DNA from: Lentisphaerota bacterium
GTDB taxonomy: Bacteria; Verrucomicrobiota; Lentisphaeria; Oligosphaerales; JABHEG01
Direction: 5' to 3'
Length of the DNA: 46,182 bases
Assembly: GCA_018676675.1 (NCBI GenBank)
Contig: JABHEG010000064.1
Location: forward strand, 90,211 to 136,392
This document shows positions 17,220 through 27,308 of this stretch, in pieces (the stretch's first letter is position 1; each line of letters starts with the position of its first letter). The position numbers and the translations under genes are program-made. Under the pieces are notes generated by a model, which saw only the letters and a program-made list of their open reading frames with translations, did not search any database and was not told the origin of the DNA.

Positions 17220-20144
17220 GTGAAACGAACGATCTTCCTCTGGCTCACGATGGCCTCAACGCTAGCCGGCTCCGCTCCTGCCGCCCAATATGTCGTGTCT
17301 GTGCGGAGCGGGGACGACGGTAACCCGGGGACACGGGAGAAGCCGTTCCGCACGATCCAGAAGGCTGCTGATGTCATGGTGGCCGGCGATACGTGCACCA
17401 TACGCGAGGGGACCTACCGGGAGACAGTCACGGTTACGCGATCCGGCGAACCGGACAAACCGATCCGTTTCGTGGCCGCCCCGGGCGAGACGGTCGTTCT
17501 GGACGGAACGGAGCCCGTGTCCGGGACGTGGCAGAGCTTCCGGGAAGGCATCTATCGAGTCGCTTTGGACGGTCCGGTGGAGCAGCTTTTTGTGGATCGC
17601 AAGATGATGATGGAGGCGCGCTGGCCCAACAGTCGATTCGAGGAATTGTGGGTCCGTGACAAGTGGGCCCACGCCATGTCGGGAAGCCGGAAAGACCTGA
17701 TGATCTGCAAGGTGCTTCCGGCTACAGGCATCGACTGGACCGGGGCAGTTGCCGCCCTGAACATTGGGCCGCAGTATTGCTCGTTCGCTCGGGTCGTGAC
17801 CAAGCATGAAACGGGCAGCGACAGGTTCGAGTACGAGCTCAAGCAACGCATGCACGACGGTAAGGACGACGGTCCCGGCTGGGCCAACGACCGGTTCTAT
17901 CTGTTCGGCAAGCTCGAAGCCCTGGACGTGCCAGGGGAGTGGTACCATGACGCCGCAGCGAAGCAGCTGTATCTGCGCTGCGAAGACGATCGACCACCAA
18001 CCGGACGGATCGTCGAGTACAAGAGGCGAGATCTCGGCTTCGAGCTTCGGAAATGCCAATACGTGCAGCTCCACGGCTTCCGCTTCTTCGGTGACACGTT
18101 TGTCCTCAATGACTGCCACCACTGTCTGGTCGAGAACTGCCAACTCCTCTTCCCAACGTTCTCCCGAATGCTGGACGACGTCGGCCCCAAAGACGCTCGA
18201 CACAGCATCCCGACCACGTCGGTGCGTGGAGACCACAACACAATCCGCAAGGTCAGTGTCGGCTTCAGCAACACCCGCGGGATCCTGGTGCGCGGGCGTC
18301 ACAACGTCGTCGAAAACTGCATCGTTCACGACGCCAACTGGGTTGGCGCATTCAGCTATGCCGGCATCTTGGCAACCGGGCGCCCCAACCCGAAGGTCCA
18401 CGGGAAGGAGGTCCCCGAAGAGAACCTGAACATCGTGCGGCAATGCACGGTCTACGGTGTGGGCAACGTCGGCATCCTCTATGGGCGATACAAGAACATC
18501 ATCGAGTACAACCACGTCTACGACGCCGGTCGTGCCTGTCACGACATCGCCGCGATCCATACAGGCAGCCCTCGTACGGCGGGCAGCGTCGCACACCACA
18601 ACTGGGTCCATGGCAGCAGTGGGCTGGGCATGCGCGGCGACGATCAGACTCGGAGGCTGACGTTCCATCACAACGTCATCTGGAACTGCAATCGCGGCTT
18701 CATCCTGAAAGGCAACCACAACACCTGCTACAACAACACGGTCCTGATCGACCCGGACTCGCCTACTGCAACGGGATCCATCGTCATTGCCAAACGGCCC
18801 GAGCCCAAGAAGTGGTGGACCAAGTGGGAAACACTCCAGGTACAGAACGTGGACTCCCTCGTGTGCAACAACGCCTCCTACCTCGTGGCCGGTCGGAATG
18901 CGCCATTGCCCGAAACGGACAAGGTCTTCGGCAACGTGACGCTACCGAAGGACCTGTCGACCGTCTTCGTGAATGCCGATCCCGAAGCGCTCCGCAGTGG
19001 CACGTTCGATCTGCGGCCGAAAGCCGGCTCGCCACTCATCGATGCCGGTCGGAAGGTCGCCGGGGTGACCGCTCCGTTCGTGGGCAAAGCCCCCGACGCG
19101 GGGGCCTATGAGTTTGGGGGCGAGAACTGGCGTGCTGGGGCCGACTGGAAGCCCGAACCGGTCCCATGGACGATGATTGTCGAGCTCGAACCCGGCCGGA
19201 TCGGAGATTTCTATTTGCCGCTGAAGGTCCGCGAAGCCGACATCAGCCGGAACGGGCTCCACAAGCTGGCCCTGCTGCAACATGAGCTGTGGCAGGAGGA
19301 GGGACGAATCCAGAGACGCCGCGTGCTTATCACGGAACGCGAAAAGGTCGAGAAGGGCTCCGAGGACTGGCATCGAATCACGAAGCAGATCGGCCCACTC
19401 CATGGTCAAGTCTACGCCGGTCTGAAGGCTCGCGGTCCCGGCCTTCTTCAGGGCGATGATCGACTTGCCTTTGAGGTCGCGATGGGGGTCAAAACCAAGC
19501 CCGGGAAACGGCGCCCCGCCCTTCGCGCCCGTCCTCCCGCCGGCCCGATTTCCGTCGACGGTAAACTCGATGCGGCGGAATGGGGACAGACGTTGGCTGG
19601 GGCTGCGACGTCCGCAGGCAAAGCTGTCATCCGAATCGGCTCTGCGAGTGATTCCTTCGCCGGCCTGGGCGGCATCGCAGTCGATGGAACGCATCTGTAC
19701 GTGGCCTTCCGCTGTCGGGTGGATCCGGCCAAGGGCGTCAGTGTTGGGGAAGAGTGGGGGCAGCACGATGCCGTGGAGCTCGCGATGGCCACTGCCTCCG
19801 ACGCAATTGGGCCAGTGAAGGTGCTGCGTGGATTCGCCAACGGGCACACCGAGAGCAGTACGGAAGCCGGGGCCACCCCCAGTGTAGCCGCAAGAGCAAC
19901 CAAGGGCGTCGACTACGCGGCGAAGATCCTCCCGAACGGTTGCTGGACGGCCGAGTGGCGGATACCGTTCTCATCGCTGGGGATTGCCTCCAGGGCGAAA
20001 GGCGAAAAGGTCCTCCTGAACCTGAGCGTACGCCGGACGTCCCCCCCCGCCTGGCTGATGTGGCAATCAACTGGTGGTCCAACCTGGCACGTCGAGGAGG
20101 CCGGCGAGCTGTTGCTTCCCTCAGAGTCAGGCAAACGGCGGTAG
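17220..20144 (+). CDS. Exported right-handed parallel beta-helix protein with CBM9-like C-terminus
   Basis: 974 residues from a GTG at 17220 with GGAG about 11 bases upstream. Signal peptide about 1-22 (ending APAA). Residues 25-110 carry the DUF1565-type opening (DDGNPGTREKPFRTIQKA...GDTCTIREGTYRE), and a parallel beta-helix with repeated HN and N-x-x turns (DHNTIRK, RHNVVEN, HHNVIWN, NHNTCYN) runs to about 650. A helical linker (690-770) precedes a CBM9-like domain (about 780-965: ISVDGKLDAAEW, DAVELAMA, WTAEWRIPFSSLG). Beta-helix proteins of this kind include polysaccharide lyases and glycosidases, but no catalytic set is recognisable. The stop lies 64 bases from that of the convergent propeller gene, with no hairpin element between. 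Confidence 0.85.
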   Translation: MKRTIFLWLTMASTLAGSAPAAQYVVSVRSGDDGNPGTREKPFRTIQKAADVMVAGDTCTIREGTYRETVTVTRSGEPDKPIRFVAAPGETVVLDGTEPVSGTWQSFREGIYRVALDGPVEQLFVDRKMMMEARWPNSRFEELWVRDKWAHAMSGSRKDLMICKVLPATGIDWTGAVAALNIGPQYCSFARVVTKHETGSDRFEYELKQRMHDGKDDGPGWANDRFYLFGKLEALDVPGEWYHDAAAKQLYLRCEDDRPPTGRIVEYKRRDLGFELRKCQYVQLHGFRFFGDTFVLNDCHHCLVENCQLLFPTFSRMLDDVGPKDARHSIPTTSVRGDHNTIRKVSVGFSNTRGILVRGRHNVVENCIVHDANWVGAFSYAGILATGRPNPKVHGKEVPEENLNIVRQCTVYGVGNVGILYGRYKNIIEYNHVYDAGRACHDIAAIHTGSPRTAGSVAHHNWVHGSSGLGMRGDDQTRRLTFHHNVIWNCNRGFILKGNHNTCYNNTVLIDPDSPTATGSIVIAKRPEPKKWWTKWETLQVQNVDSLVCNNASYLVAGRNAPLPETDKVFGNVTLPKDLSTVFVNADPEALRSGTFDLRPKAGSPLIDAGRKVAGVTAPFVGKAPDAGAYEFGGENWRAGADWKPEPVPWTMIVELEPGRIGDFYLPLKVREADISRNGLHKLALLQHELWQEEGRIQRRRVLITEREKVEKGSEDWHRITKQIGPLHGQVYAGLKARGPGLLQGDDRLAFEVAMGVKTKPGKRRPALRARPPAGPISVDGKLDAAEWGQTLAGAATSAGKAVIRIGSASDSFAGLGGIAVDGTHLYVAFRCRVDPAKGVSVGEEWGQHDAVELAMATASDAIGPVKVLRGFANGHTESSTEAGATPSVAARATKGVDYAAKILPNGCWTAEWRIPFSSLGIASRAKGEKVLLNLSVRRTSPPAWLMWQSTGGPTWHVEEAGELLLPSESGKRR

Positions 20145-20208
20145 AGATCAGTACAAAGCGGGCGGGTCTCGGACGAATGCAGCGATGGGCTCGCGGTGCT
20201 GCCAGCCG

Positions 20209-23200
20209 CTACTGATCCGGCTCACGAATCACCTCGATGAAGTTCACGGCAGGTGTGAGGGAGGCAGTCCCCGGGGAGACGTTGACCACGTCCAGAGCAA
20301 GTGTGTCCTGGACATGGACACCAGTGAATGCCGTGACAGACGGCTTGCTGATGGAGGCCCGGGCGATGTCCAACTCCTGCCGGGCCTCAGTAGCGCCTCG
20401 AAGCTTGACCGCAACCGCGCACGATGCCGATCGGTCCGCCTTCCCCGGGGTCATCCCCACTCGGACGGTGTAGAACCCGGGCTTCTGCCCCGAGGCACTG
20501 TCGATCAGCGGAATGGTCCAGTGCAGATCCCCCCTGCGGCCTGAGCTCATGAGCCAGGGGCGAGCGACACCGGAAAACTCAGGGCCCCGAAAATCACGGT
20601 AGAACGTGTTCCTTCCGTCCCCGGCTTTCCCACTGAACCCCAAGGTCAGGCCGTACCCCCCGTAGTACCCCTTGGCACTGCCCCGTGTCTTTGGGCGGGG
20701 ACAAGCGAGCCAGACCGTGCCATGGGCGTCCCTCATGTCCCCCGGAGCCCCAACATTCAAGGCCAGGTGCTTTACGGGAGTCTCAGGGCCGTGCGTTGGA
20801 AAAATCACCCAGTTGCCGACGTCATCCTCAGGCTTCGGAGCCAGGACCAGCGAGCACTTTAGTGGGTAGGAACAGGTGCACCCCGAACTCGCTTCGGGGA
20901 TGAGCAACAGGCCGTCGGCCGAGACGATATTGAGCCAGCATCCGGGCCGCACACTCCCGAAGAGGTCGAGACCATTGTCTTCAGTCAACCCGCAGATCCC
21001 GATCGAGTCGGACCGGTAGAACAAGGTGTGAGCGGACGCTGACATGGTCCCACACCCATGGCCCGGACGAATGACCTCGAGGGGCACGCGTTGTCCGGAG
21101 ACCGGGTGATCGCGCGTGACAATCTCCCCCGTGCGAAGTTCGCAGACTCGGGGCAGGACGATGATCTTGTCGCCAACGATGATCGGCTTCTGCAGGTAAT
21201 GGAACGGGCGTGACCACACCATCTCCCCGTCCATCGCAGAGACCACCGTCACGCGGCGTTCAGTCTGGCGCGGTTTGTTCCAGTCAAAGACATGGGCATC
21301 GTGATTGCCGAAATGGCCGTAGAACGCCAGCAGGCCGTCCGCGTATGCGGTCCCGACAAAGGGCCATTGAGCCCCGCCGGCGCCTTTGCGCCAGTTGGGT
21401 AGACGTGGACCACAGTCCGTCAGATCAAGCGGCTTCCGCCAGATGATCTCGCCATCCTCCAGGTCTCTCAGGATGCCCATGCGCACGTCCATCTTCGCGG
21501 GAGGGAAGTCACGTTCCACGCCCTCGATGTAGCTACCCTTGCCGACCATTTCCGCCCTCGTGGCCAGGGCTTCCTGGTGCTGCTTCTCATCGACATCTCC
21601 GGTGAGATAGAAAACGGCGCTGTCAGTGATGGTGACCGAGATGTGCGTGATCCCAGAGCCCCTTTGAGTCCATTTGAGTTTCCCCGAATCAAGGTCGAAC
21701 GCGAAGATAGTGTGGCTGTGAGGGGTCCATCCCGCTGTTCCCACCAGGACATTGCCGGCACAGGTGATGGTTCCCCAGCGTCGGTAGTTCTTCACCGTTT
21801 CCGGGACCTCGTAACGCCGAATGGTCTTGCCGGTGGTTTGGTCGATCTGGAAACAATGACTGTCCGTTGTGATGAATAGTGCATTGTCAGAGAGCGCCAC
21901 ATTCGTGCCGTAATGGTGCACTCCGGCCAGTCGATTCTTGTCCCCGTCGAAGGGGATTTCCTTCTCCCATAAGAGGGTGCCGTTATAGGCGTCGTAGGCC
22001 TTAACGCGGTTCTGTCCCGTGACAAAGAGGCGTCCGTTCATGGCCAGGGGAGGCACGCCGCTGAAATGCCGGTCCACCATACCGATCGGGCCGGGCTCGC
22101 CGAACCACAACACCTCCAACGGTCCCTTCAGCCGCTCATCCTCCGAGCAGCCGGTGTTCTGGGGATTGCCGTAGAGATGGGTCCACTGCCCCGTGTCCGG
22201 CAGTTCCTTTCGGACCTCTTTCCGCCAGGTGATGGTCCCCGGTCCCGGTTCACGGCACCGGATCATGGCAGTGCCGCGGCCCGGGCTGAGGACGCGCCTG
22301 ACCTGATCTGACGGCCATGACCCCATACCCGTGGTGTGTGTCCCCTCAGAAACCACCAGGTTGGCGAAGAAATCCGGCAATTCCGAAATGTCCCACGGCT
22401 CGACGACGACACGCGTGCCCCAGATCCCGGCTTTCTCCAGTTTGTTGCGTACGCGAGCCCGTTTGGTTGCATCCGGCTGGAGGCCGATGATCTGCAGGTT
22501 CGTATCTCGGGCCAGTTCGCAGGCGACCTGCCCTGTCTCGCAATCGAGAACCAAGCACCATCCGTTGACGATTCCCGTCTGCTCGACAATGGCAGAAGCC
22601 CCGGACGTGTCGAGGTCCGCGCTTTTCCCATCGGCATCGGGAACACTGGGGGGAGCCGGACCGATTGTCCGCGGCAATGCAACCCTCTTGCGGCCATAGC
22701 AGTAGATGCGGCCGGTATCGGTTGAGGCCAGCAGGTAGTCAGCGGTCGCCGCCAAGCTGACGGCTTGCCCGGTGACGTTCGCCTGCCACACCGTTTTGCC
22801 ACTGTCGGCATTCGTCCCAACCACCCGCCCGTCACAGCCTGTGAACAGCAGATTCCCCGCCAGGATGAGTGCCCTGCCATCGGCTATTGGGGCATGCCAT
22901 TTCGCGCTCCTTTTCCTCAGGGCCTGTTCTGCGGATTCGAGCTTGTCGATCTTGTCTGAGACTCCCGCAATCTGGGTCGCGAGTTTGCCACGCTTGGCGT
23001 CTTCGCCGGCCTTGAGACGCTTGAGCGTCTTCTTCAACCCGCTGATCTTCAACCCCAGCACTCTCATCTCTTTGCCTGCCGCGTTGGCTGCCGCCAGATC
23101 CTCCTCGGAAAACAGCTCGCGGTTCACTGCATAGACTCCGTCTGGTCCGAGTGCGAAAGCGGTGGCCGGAGTCAACACCATGTCGATACTCGGAAACCAC

Positions 23201-24129
23201 CCGTACAGGTCGCCAAGGCGTTCCCCCCGCCTCCGATCGTAAGCGATCTTCACCGGTAACCCGCGCCTCTCGACGCCAACAATGATCTTCTCTTCGTCCA
23301 GCGCGGCCCAGTTTCCTCCGAAGTTGTAGCTCCACGGGTCACCTGATGTACTCATGAAGAAGCGAAACTCGCCGGTCTTCCGGTCGAAAGCAGCTGGGAT
23401 CGCCCTGCCGGAAGGAACGTAGAGTACATCAGCGCTGGCCAGGAGGTTGCCTTGGGGGGAAATGCCACCGTATTTGAGCTCGTGAGTACGACTCCCGACG
23501 CGGTCATTCTGCCAGACAAGGGCCCCGGTGTCAGCCTGAAGTGCGCAGATGAAGATGCCCTCGTGCGGAAACACACCTGCACCAACGTAGGCAACCCCAC
23601 TCTCAACCAGGACATTGGTGCGGACGGGCCAACGCGAAATCATGCGGCCGTTGCCAATCACCTTCCGGTCGTTCGGACCTGGACGGTATTGCCAAAGAAC
23701 CTGCCCTTTCACGGCGTCCAGGCAGTACAGCCAGCCGTCATCCGACCCCACGTAGACTCTCCCGTCCGCGATCGTGGGTGTATTCCGAACAGGTCCACTC
23801 GTGAAAGACGTCCAGACAACTGTTCCAGAGGCGGCATCCACGCAAGTCACTGCATCTGTCACCGACGAAGCGAAGAAGACCAGGCCGTCTGCCAACACGG
23901 CGTGGGAAGCATTGTCCGAGTGCATCCTGGGGAGTTCTTCAGCGGGGGCCGGCCAGGCCGGGGCCGGACGGTGTTGTGAGCGCACCTCCCACTGCAGAAA
24001 GAGCTCGGTTCCCGGGGATTCGGTGGTAAAGGCGCTGCGCCGATTGTCGTGCCGGAAGGACGGCCAACCCGCCCGGACGCCCCCAACGAGGAGGACCGAA
24101 GCCAGAAGACATGCTGCTTTTCCATGCAT
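20209..24129 (-). CDS. Exported PQQ-type double beta-propeller protein with degenerate methyltransferase-like domain
   Basis: 1306 residues, signal peptide about 1-20 (LLASVLLVGGVRAG). It is a shorter paralogue of the protein at 4840-10437. Propeller repeats of the GxVVW, GxxYVGSDDGWLYCLD type run from 25 to 510, interrupted by a charged helical hairpin (about 340-410). A Rossmann-like segment (520-630) matches the methyltransferase-like part of the paralogue, but its glycine loop is weak (LDCETGQ) and the usual acidic residue is Gln (GLQPD). A second propeller (640-1150) carries RPGCWLNI and CTC (C1084, C1086), then a malectin-like C-terminus. It lacks the CBM9 and CBM4 modules. The ribosome site is weak. 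Divergent from the gene at 24393. Function unknown. Confidence 0.83.
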   Translation of the reverse strand: MHGKAACLLASVLLVGGVRAGWPSFRHDNRRSAFTTESPGTELFLQWEVRSQHRPAPAWPAPAEELPRMHSDNASHAVLADGLVFFASSVTDAVTCVDAASGTVVWTSFTSGPVRNTPTIADGRVYVGSDDGWLYCLDAVKGQVLWQYRPGPNDRKVIGNGRMISRWPVRTNVLVESGVAYVGAGVFPHEGIFICALQADTGALVWQNDRVGSRTHELKYGGISPQGNLLASADVLYVPSGRAIPAAFDRKTGEFRFFMSTSGDPWSYNFGGNWAALDEEKIIVGVERRGLPVKIAYDRRRGERLGDLYGWFPSIDMVLTPATAFALGPDGVYAVNRELFSEEDLAAANAAGKEMRVLGLKISGLKKTLKRLKAGEDAKRGKLATQIAGVSDKIDKLESAEQALRKRSAKWHAPIADGRALILAGNLLFTGCDGRVVGTNADSGKTVWQANVTGQAVSLAATADYLLASTDTGRIYCYGRKRVALPRTIGPAPPSVPDADGKSADLDTSGASAIVEQTGIVNGWCLVLDCETGQVACELARDTNLQIIGLQPDATKRARVRNKLEKAGIWGTRVVVEPWDISELPDFFANLVVSEGTHTTGMGSWPSDQVRRVLSPGRGTAMIRCREPGPGTITWRKEVRKELPDTGQWTHLYGNPQNTGCSEDERLKGPLEVLWFGEPGPIGMVDRHFSGVPPLAMNGRLFVTGQNRVKAYDAYNGTLLWEKEIPFDGDKNRLAGVHHYGTNVALSDNALFITTDSHCFQIDQTTGKTIRRYEVPETVKNYRRWGTITCAGNVLVGTAGWTPHSHTIFAFDLDSGKLKWTQRGSGITHISVTITDSAVFYLTGDVDEKQHQEALATRAEMVGKGSYIEGVERDFPPAKMDVRMGILRDLEDGEIIWRKPLDLTDCGPRLPNWRKGAGGAQWPFVGTAYADGLLAFYGHFGNHDAHVFDWNKPRQTERRVTVVSAMDGEMVWSRPFHYLQKPIIVGDKIIVLPRVCELRTGEIVTRDHPVSGQRVPLEVIRPGHGCGTMSASAHTLFYRSDSIGICGLTEDNGLDLFGSVRPGCWLNIVSADGLLLIPEASSGCTCSYPLKCSLVLAPKPEDDVGNWVIFPTHGPETPVKHLALNVGAPGDMRDAHGTVWLACPRPKTRGSAKGYYGGYGLTLGFSGKAGDGRNTFYRDFRGPEFSGVARPWLMSSGRRGDLHWTIPLIDSASGQKPGFYTVRVGMTPGKADRSASCAVAVKLRGATEARQELDIARASISKPSVTAFTGVHVQDTLALDVVNVSPGTASLTPAVNFIEVIREPDQ

Positions 24130-24392
24130 GGTGGACCCACATGTTGAGCTTGGGGCGAGGGTCGGAATTGGGAATGCGCTGAGATGCGTCCCACACCGAG
24201 TTGCTAGCCGGACGTCTCGCAGGAAGAGTAACGGTTTCTCCGAACGCCCACGAGCCGGATCATTGCATAGCCGTCACAGGTACATTAGGGTCCGCTGGTC
24301 ACGCGGTCTACGTCAACGGTAGAGATAGGGCACACCAACCAAACAGCTGCCTGCGCGAAACGGTGTTCGGAGCGTAGAGAGGAACAGTCGGG

Positions 24393-27194
24393 ATGATGAC
24401 GTGCAACGCAACGTCTCTGGTCCTCCGGCTGTCGCTGGCTGTGGTTCCGGGCGGGTTGGCGGCTGCCGCCCCAACGCAGACGCTGCTGGGGCCACTCGAC
24501 GCATTTCCTCCGGCGTTCCAGAGATCCGCCGCCGCCCTGCCGTCGGCAGACGCCGCCTCCATGGACAGCCCGGAGTTCCGTCCCGGATTGGGCATGGCCA
24601 TCACCAGCGCCGGACGGTTTGGCTTCTCCAAGGGCGATGGGCTGCTCGGCTGTACCTACCCCGACTTTGGGACCATTCAGAAGGCCCACCTGGCCGGCAA
24701 TCCCCGGAACCTGAACAAGCTGCGCTGGGCCGTTTCGTTCGATCCTCCTCAAGCCGAGAGAAACAGCCCCGCGATCGACCCCATCTGGGGCGCCGTGACA
24801 CCGCCCGACGACATCAACATTAACTGGGTGGCAGTCACGTGGAGGACCGAATTCACCGCGACAGGCGATTACTTCGGCAGGAAGAAGGGGAGCCGCTTCG
24901 CCGTCGGCGTAACCTATAACATCATCCATCCCGGCGTGCTGATCGAGACACAGGAACGCGCGCTCCAACTGAATCTGGAACGCACGCCTGGGTACAACGG
25001 CATCATCCTGCCCCTTGAAACCGGCGTCACTCACCGCACGCTGCAACCCGGCGTCCCGGTCTACCGCGCAAACACCGACGGCAAACTGGCCGACAACTGG
25101 ATTCTCCTGAGCGGCAGCCGGGCCTACCCCGACGTGCCGCTTCTAGTGGTCCTTCAGAGCAACCCGACCGAACTGGTACCGGAATTCAAAGAGGGGAAGC
25201 TCACGTCGCTAACTCTGCCATTCGAGAAGGAGGTGGGCTACGCAATCCTGGCCGAGCCCTTTGGCATGGAAGGCTTCTCCCCCGCGCAGACTGCCGACCC
25301 GGGCTTCGTACGAGACGCCGTCCGCCGCAGTCGATTCTGGTCCAAGGCATTGTTGGACTACGCGGTCGACTGCAAGGAGTCCTTCCGAGTCGATCCGGAG
25401 CGGGGTGTGGTCACGATTCACCAGGCATTTGAGCACCGACATCTCCAGAACGCCTGGGGTTTTGAATCGATCCCACTGGCACCGTACCCACCGGTGTTGG
25501 GAGTAGCCGCGACCGCTTGTTCGAGCGTCCATCTGCTGGACGAGGTGACGGACCTGGCGTTCCCCACGTTGTATGGGCCGCTGCAGGCCGTAGTGGGCGG
25601 CACGGAATCGTCCTACGAGCTGCCCATTCCGCCGGCCGGTACACGGATCCCGTTGCCTTGGGCGAAGGGCTCGCAAACCGCTCAGGAAGTGCGCGAGAAC
25701 CACTCGATCGCCCGCCACGACGGGAGCCGGCCTTTGCCGAGAACACTATTCCCGGGTTACTGGACGCGACCGGACCGGAACATCGTCGATGCCGGAAATA
25801 TGATCTCCGAATGGGCTCTGATCTGGCCGTATATGGAACAGGACTCCATTGAGGCCCTCAAGGCCAATGCGCGCGATTACCTCATCGACTGTCTGGACGA
25901 CCAGGAACTGTTCCGGCAGACCGAGCTCGGCCAGAGTATCATGCTCACACCGGAAATTGGGGAGAATCTCGTCCGGCCGATCTGGTTCAAGCGCACGGAG
26001 CCCTACACCGGCAGTACCTACTACGTGTCATACTCCATACCCCCTTTGCGCAGTCAGGGCGTCTCTCTTACCCATGCCACTCGGCCTCTGACTGATCTGG
26101 AGTGGGGCAACGGGCTCGGGCTGTACCGGATCTACCAGCTGGCACAACTATCCGATTCCTGGGACGTCGTGAAGCGCAACTGGAATCTGGTCAAGGGAAT
26201 CGAAGGCCTCTTCGAGGTTCTGCAGGATTGGGCCTGCATGTCGGCCTCCGGCTGCGAGAGCGGAGCACGCTGGACCGACACCAGCTGCTACCCAGGCTAC
26301 ATCGGCTTCCGGAAACTCGCCCAGAAAGTAGGCGACGAGTCTGCCTGGCAGCAGGGCGTATACCTCCACGCTAAGCACGCTGCGATGCGCCTGGCCATGT
26401 TCAATCTCGGCACCTGGGTAAACGGCTTCTATGACGCCAAGCCCTGGAAGGTCCAGCACAGCATGGTCGAACGTCCGGAGCAGTTCGAGATCCCCACACT
26501 GGTGGAGTCCCGGCGGATAGGTCGGCAGACGTTCATTCCCGACGATTTGCGCGGCGAGGACGTGGTCATTCAGAAGTGGAGTTACTACAGCCTGGTGGCT
26601 GAGGGCGTCGGCTATGAATCCCCAGATCTCTTCTACCGCCTCATGCCGCGACAGACGAGCGAGTTCCACGCTCTCTACAAGAAGCTGTACCCGGAATGGA
26701 ACAGCGAAGCATTCTGTGCCGAGCTGAACCGGCGGCACGGCTCAACCGGCGGAATCACTGCTTACGAGCTTATGCTGTTCGAGGTCCGCGACCCCGCAGT
26801 TGACACAGCCACCGTGCGCAGACACTTCCAGAAAGTGGCAACACAAGATCTCGTCCGGCGCTTTCTCAAGGTATTCTACCAACGAAACAACGCGTGTCAC
26901 GAGTACCTCCACGCCTTGGTGGAAACCCGGGACGATCCCGTCTGGCTGGAGGACTGGAGCAAAGCCGACCTGGTGGCTGCCAGCTTCGACCAGCTCGGGA
27001 AGTGTGCCCTGTTCCGGATGCTGTCTCGGGGGCCATGCGAGATCGAGCTTGGTGGCCTGAAACCAACCCGCGTGGAGCTGGACGGTCACCCCATCGCCCA
27101 TCGGCAAGGGAAAGTGGGGACGGGCTGGACCTACGAGCGAGAACGACTCATGCTTCATCTTCCCCATGGCGGCGAGTTGAGGGTCCAGTACTGA
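24393..27194 (+). CDS. Large exported protein, unrecognised family
   Basis: 933 residues with a likely signal peptide (about 1-26) and an AGAGAGGAA site before ATG 24393 (a second ATG follows directly). I do not recognise the family. The first half looks beta-rich (WAVSFDPPQAER, WRTEF, PGVLIETQERAL). The second half (about 450-850) looks like repeated alpha helices with aromatic pockets (SEWALIWPYMEQD, LEWGNGLGLYRIYQLAQL, YPGYIGFRKLAQ), which would fit an alpha/alpha toroid as in many glycosidases and lyases. A Cys-rich loop CMSASGCESGARWTDTSC stands out. The start of a possible operon running to 32495. A polysaccharide-active enzyme is a guess from context only. Confidence 0.75.
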   Translation: MMTCNATSLVLRLSLAVVPGGLAAAAPTQTLLGPLDAFPPAFQRSAAALPSADAASMDSPEFRPGLGMAITSAGRFGFSKGDGLLGCTYPDFGTIQKAHLAGNPRNLNKLRWAVSFDPPQAERNSPAIDPIWGAVTPPDDININWVAVTWRTEFTATGDYFGRKKGSRFAVGVTYNIIHPGVLIETQERALQLNLERTPGYNGIILPLETGVTHRTLQPGVPVYRANTDGKLADNWILLSGSRAYPDVPLLVVLQSNPTELVPEFKEGKLTSLTLPFEKEVGYAILAEPFGMEGFSPAQTADPGFVRDAVRRSRFWSKALLDYAVDCKESFRVDPERGVVTIHQAFEHRHLQNAWGFESIPLAPYPPVLGVAATACSSVHLLDEVTDLAFPTLYGPLQAVVGGTESSYELPIPPAGTRIPLPWAKGSQTAQEVRENHSIARHDGSRPLPRTLFPGYWTRPDRNIVDAGNMISEWALIWPYMEQDSIEALKANARDYLIDCLDDQELFRQTELGQSIMLTPEIGENLVRPIWFKRTEPYTGSTYYVSYSIPPLRSQGVSLTHATRPLTDLEWGNGLGLYRIYQLAQLSDSWDVVKRNWNLVKGIEGLFEVLQDWACMSASGCESGARWTDTSCYPGYIGFRKLAQKVGDESAWQQGVYLHAKHAAMRLAMFNLGTWVNGFYDAKPWKVQHSMVERPEQFEIPTLVESRRIGRQTFIPDDLRGEDVVIQKWSYYSLVAEGVGYESPDLFYRLMPRQTSEFHALYKKLYPEWNSEAFCAELNRRHGSTGGITAYELMLFEVRDPAVDTATVRRHFQKVATQDLVRRFLKVFYQRNNACHEYLHALVETRDDPVWLEDWSKADLVAASFDQLGKCALFRMLSRGPCEIELGGLKPTRVELDGHPIAHRQGKVGTGWTYERERLMLHLPHGGELRVQY

Positions 27195-27308
27195 TAGGAA
27201 GCCCCGGCGTATGCCCAGCAGTAGCATCGATGCTTCCCTTCGCCTGCAGCGCCCGTGGACGAGTGTGGTCTGGTATGGCTACCTGAAACCAATGAGCGAC
27301 GGATAGCG

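Noticed and set aside
17262..18719. 485-residue minus-strand ORF
   Set aside because: Antisense shadow of the beta-helix gene, low-complexity composition.
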